From assembly GCA_963678235.1 (NCBI GenBank), contig OY782766.1:3286001-3350000 (forward strand): a stretch of 64,000 nt of DNA. Reading direction: 5' to 3'. Position numbers and translations under genes: made by a program. Within the stretch, counting starts at the first letter, position 1; each line of letters starts with the position of its first letter. This document shows positions 59,438 to 64,000 of this stretch, one piece after another. The stretch comes from JABMQB01 sp963678235 (GTDB taxonomy: Bacteria > Bacteroidota > Bacteroidia > Bacteroidales > Prolixibacteraceae). Under the pieces are notes generated by a model. The model was not told where the DNA came from and did not search any database. It saw only the letters and a list, made by a program, of their open reading frames with translations.

Positions 59438-60056
59438 ATGGAACAAAAGAAAGTATTAATTACCGGAGCAAGCGGAATGGTTGGCAAAGGGGTTTTATTA
59501 GAATGCCTCGACCATCCTTCGATTAATGAGGTATTGGTTATCGGAAGAAATCCAATTGGAATTGAACATCCAAAATTAAAAAAATTGATCCATAAAGATT
59601 TTACGGATTATTCCGAAATAAAAGACCAGCTTATAAACGGATCACTTACGATTTTACCTTAGCCCTGGAAAAACGCTCATTGACATAAACCCTCAACTAA
59701 TTTTTAATTATGTTTCTGGAACAGGAACCGATTCTTCGGAAAAAGGCAGGGTAATGTGGGCCCGGGTGAAAGGAAAAACCGAAAACGACTTGCTAAACCT
59801 AGGGTTTAAAGAGGCATTTATGTTCAGACCCGGGATAATAATCCCCTTAAAGGGCATAAAATCGCGCACCAAAAGCTACCAGTTTATGTACGATTATTTT
59901 ATGTGGCTGGTAAAATGCATCAAAGCACTTGCTCCAAATGCCGTTGTAAATACTACGCAAATAGGACTGGCAATGATTAATTCAATGACAAACGATTATC
60001 CACAAAAAATACTTGATCCAAAAGATATTATTGCCTTATCTGAAAGCAACGACTAA
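59438..60056 (+). pseudogene. NAD(P)-binding epimerase, inactivated by an internal deletion
   Basis: The first part (from ATG at 59438) reads MEQKKVLITGASGMVGKGVL, with the Rossmann GxxGxxG-type motif, then LVIGRNPIGIEHPKLKKLIH and DQLINGS. At about 59641 the frame jumps: another frame reads ITYDFTLALEKTLIDINPQL, then FNYVSGTGTDSSEKGRVMWA, which joins WARVKGKTENDLLNLGFKEA and AMINSMTNDYPQKI to the stop at 60056. Roughly 25-30 codons expected in between (the catalytic region in intact homologues) are missing, together with a frame change. The gene is therefore nonfunctional, although its C-terminal 100 codons remain open. Confidence 0.85.
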
Positions 60057-61540
60057 TTAAAATTGCTCTTTACAACTTTTGAAACAAGCCTGCTTTCTTG
60101 ATTTTCCAATTCAACCAAATAAACCCCGTTGTTTAATATTCCGGGAGTAAGTTGTACGGATTGTCCTTGAATTATTGATTCGAAGAGCATCTGCCCATTC
60201 AGGTTATAAAGCCTGAGTTTGGCTTCTTTATCGCTTTGGTAGTTATGAATATTCAGGTTATTTCCTGAGAAGTAAACGACCAAATCTTTATCCAATTTCG
60301 AAAGGTTAATACCGGTATTTGGATCGTACTCAAAAGCGCCCAAATCGGGAGCTGATCCTAAAAATGGCAAACCAACTTCGGTTCCTGAATTGATCAAATC
60401 GCTTCCCGAAGCAAGGTGAACAAACTGAACATCTGGTAAACTCCCATCTGCTTTTCTTGGTGCTGAAACCCCGCTTGTGTCCAGCGTTATAAAATCGTCT
60501 TCAGTTAGCGAAAATGGCGCCATCCAGCTATTTGTTGCTTCCACGGCAAAACTCCCAAGTTCGGTTTTTCCATCGAACGAAACGCAATTCTTCACTGTTA
60601 ATGTTTCACCACTCACCAATTCCTTTTTGATCCGATAATTTGCTGACAGGTTTTTATAACCTGTACAATTCAGCAATTGCATAGTCCCCACATTGTTGTT
60701 TTGGTCAAAACCTTTGGCTTTGTTGTAAAAAGCAACACAATTGCTCAGGAAAAAATGATGGGTAAGGTTTTGGCTGTTACTGTTATCGCCCCCTCCCATT
60801 TTAAAACCATTGCCATTTGCCTGTGATCCGGGGTTTGTTCCATCTTTTAAATAACCGTTTCCCCAGGTCCAGCAATTTTCAAGAATGGTTGTTACATTAG
60901 TTGCACCACGCATGTATCCATCCCAACCATCATCGCAATTGCCCCAAGCCCTGCAGCCAATAAACCGGTTGTTTGTCCCAACATCCAGTTTAGGCGCAAA
61001 ACCGTCAGCATCGCCATAATCAGTTGGGTCGGCATTATAATATGAATCACAATTGAGGATGGTATTGTCGTGCGCACCACTGCTTATTTGTAATCCCGTA
61101 TCCTTGTTTTCGTAAAATGAACAAAACTCAATAAGGTTATTCCCACCACCCGAAATTTGCATCCCGTTGTCGCCTGCTTTTATAAAATCAAATCCCTTAA
61201 TGTGCCAATAACTTCCGGTAAGTTTAATTCCTCTAGATCCAAACGAAGTCCCTGAAAAATCAAGCACAGGCCGCTCATTTGAATAGGCTAAAAGGAAACA
61301 AGTATCGGCAGGGGTACCACTTTTTGAAATGGTAATTGTGGATGAATTCGGGTAAACGCCTCCACGCACATAAATAACATCTCCCGGCTGAATCACCGAA
61401 ATTGCTTTGGTAATTGTTTTAAAAGGCGTATCGACACTTTGACCATTGTTTGAATCGCTACCATCAGTAGCAACAAAATAATCGTTGGCACAAACTGATA
61501 ATCCAATAAAAAAGAAAACAACAGGAATAAAAATTTTCAT
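60053..61540 (-). CDS. Pectate lyase family 9-like secreted beta-helix protein with T9SS tail
   Basis: The 495-residue protein has a signal peptide (MKIFIPVVFFFIGLSVCA), an N-terminal cap (YFVATDGSDSNNGQSVDTPF, IQPGDVIYVRGGVYP), and a right-handed parallel beta-helix with the PL9 active-site region: YGDADGFAPKLDVGTNNRFI followed by GCRAWGNCDDGWDGYM, where the lysine acts as base and the aspartates bind calcium. A carboxy-terminal T9SS sorting domain (LRLYNLNGQMLFESII, NNGVYLVELENQ) follows. PL9 enzymes cleave polygalacturonate by beta-elimination. It is a solitary gene, possibly acting at the cell surface. Confidence 0.9.
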   Translation of the reverse strand: MKIFIPVVFFFIGLSVCANDYFVATDGSDSNNGQSVDTPFKTITKAISVIQPGDVIYVRGGVYPNSSTITISKSGTPADTCFLLAYSNERPVLDFSGTSFGSRGIKLTGSYWHIKGFDFIKAGDNGMQISGGGNNLIEFCSFYENKDTGLQISSGAHDNTILNCDSYYNADPTDYGDADGFAPKLDVGTNNRFIGCRAWGNCDDGWDGYMRGATNVTTILENCWTWGNGYLKDGTNPGSQANGNGFKMGGGDNSNSQNLTHHFFLSNCVAFYNKAKGFDQNNNVGTMQLLNCTGYKNLSANYRIKKELVSGETLTVKNCVSFDGKTELGSFAVEATNSWMAPFSLTEDDFITLDTSGVSAPRKADGSLPDVQFVHLASGSDLINSGTEVGLPFLGSAPDLGAFEYDPNTGINLSKLDKDLVVYFSGNNLNIHNYQSDKEAKLRLYNLNGQMLFESIIQGQSVQLTPGILNNGVYLVELENQESRLVSKVVKSNFN

Positions 61541-61789
61541 GGCAGGAATCTTTAAAACGTAACCATAAAGAAAATGAAAATTAAGTTACAAAACGTGCTT
61601 TTTATTAAAAAGAAACAGGATTCTAATAAATAATGAAGTGCTTGGTTTTCATAAATATTGTTGAAGGATATTTTCAAATGAAAACCTTAAAAAAACTGTG
61701 CTTCAAACCAGAAAAACTGCAATCTAATCCTTTTATTATCAGCAATTTTTAGGTAACTTAGAACATTGTTCCATCAACAACTTTCAACC

Positions 61790-62209
61790 ATGGGCGATGC
61801 TTACGCTTACAGATGTCAAAAATGTGGTTATGAAGAAGAATTCAACCAGGGATATGGATATTTGGTCCATCCTCAAACGGTAAAAGATTACCTGAAACAA
61901 AAGAAAAAGCTTTTTCATTATAAAACCCATTCCAAGATTTCTTCGCTTTATAGCGAACACAAAGACTTGCAACTTAAAGCTGCATTCCAGGTTTATATCT
62001 GCCCAAAATGTAAAATATTATATGACAAAGCTGAAGTAAAAGTCTTCGATGAAGAGAAAACCTACCACAAAAGCAGTTTCCGATGTTCGTCATGCAAAAC
62101 CACCCGGTTAAAATTGACCAATATACACAGGTTGAATAAAGCAACCTGCCCGGTTTGTAAAAAGAAAACGTTTAAAAGGGACCATGCCCATCATGATTTG
62201 TTTCACTAA
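61790..62209 (+). CDS. Zinc-ribbon protein of unknown function
   Basis: From the ATG at 61790 the protein has 139 residues and four CxxC pairs: CQKCGYEEEF at the N-terminus, CPKCKILYDKAEVK in the middle, CSSCKTTRLKLT and CPVCKKKTFKRD near the end, so it can hold two zinc ions as paired rubredoxin-like knuckles. The rest is basic (KQKKKLFHYKTHSK). A TTG-initiated form eight codons longer is possible. No specific family is recognised; nucleic-acid binding is a guess from composition. Confidence 0.7.
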   Translation: MGDAYAYRCQKCGYEEEFNQGYGYLVHPQTVKDYLKQKKKLFHYKTHSKISSLYSEHKDLQLKAAFQVYICPKCKILYDKAEVKVFDEEKTYHKSSFRCSSCKTTRLKLTNIHRLNKATCPVCKKKTFKRDHAHHDLFH

Positions 62210-62271
62210 AGTCTGCTATCCAATATGCATTTCTTTTGTAAATAAACCTATTTCTCCTTTTAATACCTAAA

Positions 62272-62306
62272 CAAAAAAGGCACCCTGTTCAGATGCCCTT
62301 TTTACA
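62272..62306 (-). terminator. Terminator of the small lipoprotein gene, probably bidirectional
   Basis: On the minus strand AAAGG(G)CATC pairs with GGTGCCTTT, with a bulged G, and is followed by TTTTTTGTT. It stands between convergent genes and may also serve the zinc-ribbon gene. Confidence 0.65.
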
Positions 62307-62321
62307 TGAAAGATTGCCCAA

Positions 62322-62858
62322 TTATATTTTTGTCCGTTGTATGGTCCTGCTCCTGACTTCGTCGTTATTCATTAATGAATTTAGGTTATTCATGTTCAAT
62401 GATTTTTCATAGGCAAATGCTGCCGGAAGAACTGCAATCCTAAATATTTGGTTATGGGTATCGCCAGGTGCGAGGATATCAAAATCAATATCTCCATCCA
62501 GAAAAATCTGGACATCCACCAGCGTATAATCAAAATTGTATTGCAGGATTCCTTCATTAAAAACCAGCGTTTGTGGCAACGCCCTCCAAATGTCCAGCAT
62601 GCTTCCATTGTTTTGCTCAACTTGGTCCCAAAGAATATAAACTAGTACAACATCCCCATCATAAATCTCAAAATCAAGTGGAAAATCGTGAATCAAAGTA
62701 TAAGCATTCTCAGATGTAAAATCACCTTCAATTTCAAAAATAGAGCCCAACAAAGCGTCTCCATCTTCTCCATCGATCCCATCTCGTCCGTCCCTCACCG
62801 TGCATGACATAATAAATGTTGCAGTGAATAGTATAAGTATTACTCGTAAAGTTTTCAT
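62322..62858 (-). CDS. Small lipoprotein with a short collagen-like segment
   Basis: From the ATG at 62858 the protein has 178 residues. MKTLRVILILFTATFIMSC is a lipoprotein signal with the cysteine after FIMS. It is followed by a short collagen-like stretch (GRDGIDGEDGD) and a soluble domain with acidic and hydrophobic strands (LIHDFPLDFEIYDGDVVLVY, LDGDIDFDIL, FRIAVLPAAFAYE). Small Bacteroidota lipoproteins of this layout are usually called hypothetical or collagen-like; no function is known. The chosen start drops 11 codons of an upstream extension that lacks signal-peptide character. Confidence 0.7.
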   Translation of the reverse strand: MKTLRVILILFTATFIMSCTVRDGRDGIDGEDGDALLGSIFEIEGDFTSENAYTLIHDFPLDFEIYDGDVVLVYILWDQVEQNNGSMLDIWRALPQTLVFNEGILQYNFDYTLVDVQIFLDGDIDFDILAPGDTHNQIFRIAVLPAAFAYEKSLNMNNLNSLMNNDEVRSRTIQRTKI

Positions 62859-63179
62859 GGTATTTTTATTTAAGTTGTTAATTATTTTCAAGCTTTTTCA
62901 TCCCGGAATGTGAAAGTTTAAACAAGTATAATGCCAAATATTTAAAAAATTATTTTACTGAAGTTGTTGATCCGCTTGGATTTGATCGTCTTTCTTCAAA
63001 AAAATAAAACAAGGTGTGCAAGTTTTATTAACATGCTGTGTCAAATCATTGTTCAATTTAAAACGCAAGGTTTGATTTATCTATACTGGTTTTGATTGAA
63101 TTGGTGAAACTTAATTCTTAGACAAAAATTCTTAGAATATGAACTTTAGTCGATAACTTTAATGAAAATATGTTGAGTT

Positions 63180-63443
63180 ATGAAAATAATAGATGAAATC
63201 AAAGTAAGTGATAACGGATTTGTTTTTAATTCAAAAACCGGAGATTCCTTTAGTTTAAACACATTTGGACTTGAAATCATCCAACAAATCCAGGCAAATA
63301 AAGATTTTGATCAAATAAAAACCGAGATGCTTGAAAAATATGATGTGGATGAGTTGAATTTTGAAAAAGATTTTTACGAGTTCTGCGCCCTTTTAAAGCA
63401 CCATCAGATCATATCTTCAGAAAATCCAACAAATTTTAAATAA
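63180..63443 (+). CDS. PqqD-like peptide-modification chaperone family protein
   Basis: The 87-residue protein has the size and pattern of a PqqD/RiPP recognition element: an N-terminal beta hairpin (DEIKVSDNGFVFNSKTGDSF), a helical wing (LNTFGLEIIQQIQAN) and a second helix bundle (FEKDFYEFCALLKHHQIISS). These modules bind leader peptides or hand substrates to modifying enzymes. It is followed after six bases by an ATP-grasp gene. The upstream gap 62892-63179 contains a direct repeat ATTCTTAG (about 63114-63121 and 63129-63136) and TAACTTTA near 63154 as a weak -7 box. Confidence 0.65.
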   Translation: MKIIDEIKVSDNGFVFNSKTGDSFSLNTFGLEIIQQIQANKDFDQIKTEMLEKYDVDELNFEKDFYEFCALLKHHQIISSENPTNFK

Positions 63444-63449
63444 CCGGTC

Positions 63450-64000
63450 ATGGCAAAACAGAAAATTACATTGGCTGTAACCGGCTTAAACAATACCGAC
63501 AATCCGGGTCCCGGGGTCCCTGTGATTCGTGGGGCAAAAGAATCGGAAGATTTTGATATCCGGGTAATTGGATTGGTTTATGAAAACCTGGAACCCGGTA
63601 TTTATATGGAAGGTTTGTGTGACCGCATTTTCCAAATCCCTTACCCATCAAGTGGTTCAAACGAGCTTATTGAACGAATTGAAAATATACACCAACAGGA
63701 AAAGATTGATGTGTTGATCCCAAATTTTGACGCCGAACTTTTTTCGTTTATGAAAAATGAACAACGGCTGAAAGACCAGGGAATTCATACTTTTCTGCCC
63801 AGCCTAAAACAATTTCAGGAAAGGGAAAAAGACAAGCTCGCAGATTATGGTGAAAAATACGGTGTTAAAGTTCCGGGCAGTGTCAATCTAGGTAACCTAA
63901 ATCAAATTAAAGAGCTGGAAGACAAATTTGATTACCCGATAATGCTTAAAGGCCAGTTTTACGATGCATACGAAACCAACAATGAAGAACAGGTAAAACA
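63450..64000 (+). CDS. ATP-grasp family protein, 5' part (runs off the window)
   Basis: The frame starts at the ATG at 63450 (MAKQKITLAVTGLNNTDNPG) and is open to the end, giving the first ~183 residues. The order PGPGVPVIRGAKESEDFDIR, VIGLVYENLEPGIYM, then IDVLIPNFDAELFSFMK and REKDKLADYGEKYGVKVPGS, and FDYPIMLKGQFYDAYE is that of the preATP-grasp and N-terminal ATP-binding part of carbamoyl-phosphate-synthase-like/PylC-like ligases (Pxx(L/V)K in YPIMLKG). Such enzymes join a carboxylate to an amine using ATP. With the PqqD-like gene upstream it may belong to a peptide-modifying system; the catalytic half lies outside the window. Confidence 0.8.
   Translation, partial: MAKQKITLAVTGLNNTDNPGPGVPVIRGAKESEDFDIRVIGLVYENLEPGIYMEGLCDRIFQIPYPSSGSNELIERIENIHQQEKIDVLIPNFDAELFSFMKNEQRLKDQGIHTFLPSLKQFQEREKDKLADYGEKYGVKVPGSVNLGNLNQIKELEDKFDYPIMLKGQFYDAYETNNEEQVK

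Overview
The window is a stretch of chromosome from a member of the Bacteroidota, most likely an anaerobic or facultative, polysaccharide-degrading member of the Bacteroidales/Marinilabiliales group. The evidence is AT-rich DNA with almost no Shine-Dalgarno sequences, several promoters of the Bacteroidota type (TTTG, about 19 bp, TAnnTTTG), type IX secretion sorting tails on two secreted proteins, the lineage's own gene orders (ftsX-DUF3098-uppP-truB-queA, rplM-rpsI-rpsB-tsf, ileS-TraR-lspA) and a small Lacal_2735-type protein. The exact genus cannot be read from the sequence.

Layout. 1-3.5 kb: end of a beta-propeller protein, an aerolysin/ETX-like protein and a small secreted protein. 3.5-7.4 kb (minus): queA, truB, uppP, DUF3098, ftsX. 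7.6-12.4 kb (plus): rplM, rpsI, rpsB, tsf, pyrH, frr and a TraR/DksA protein. 12.4-19.1 kb (minus): tryptophanase with a candidate leader peptide, folK-folX-folM, ribE, cysS, lspA, and a TraR/DksA-like gene. 19.2-23.1 kb: ileS carrying a 441-bp in-frame insertion that encodes a DUF559 nuclease-like domain bounded by GC-rich palindromes. 23.3-26.6 kb: a Crp-hydrolase operon split by an IS4-type element with a 9-10 bp target duplication. 26.6-35.3 kb (minus): aldose epimerase, and a methionine operon in which a promoter, a SAM-I riboswitch and a Met/Cys-ending leader ORF precede the anaerobic homocysteine genes (DUF39, NIL-ferredoxin, UPF0280), metH and metF. 35.5-39.6 kb: M16 peptidase, a CAU tRNA and a tandem 386-bp repeat, each unit of which regenerates the tRNA 3' end and carries a GIY-YIG nuclease gene. 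39.6-47.2 kb: phosphoesterase, SDR, TetR, GH95 fucosidase, 2-oxoacid dehydrogenase E1. 47.6-55.3 kb: a six-PAS hybrid kinase followed by a corrinoid protein, an MtaA-like protein and a DUF1638-like histidine kinase, which look like a corrinoid-linked sensory system. 55.5-64 kb: small conserved proteins, CotH and PL9 secreted proteins, a broken epimerase gene next to a GIY-YIG fragment, and at the edge a PqqD-like protein plus the start of an ATP-grasp protein.

How the genes work together. The plus-strand block at 7.6-12.4 kb serves translation. The folate, homocysteine, metH and metF genes form a one-carbon/methionine network controlled by SAM. Two distinct small nuclease-bearing elements (DUF559 in ileS, GIY-YIG behind a tRNA) appear to have settled in essential genes without destroying them, one by preserving the reading frame and the other by restoring the tRNA end. 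The corrinoid/kinase cluster at 48-55 kb is the best candidate for an undescribed functional system. All functions are inferred by reading the sequence; no database search was run.
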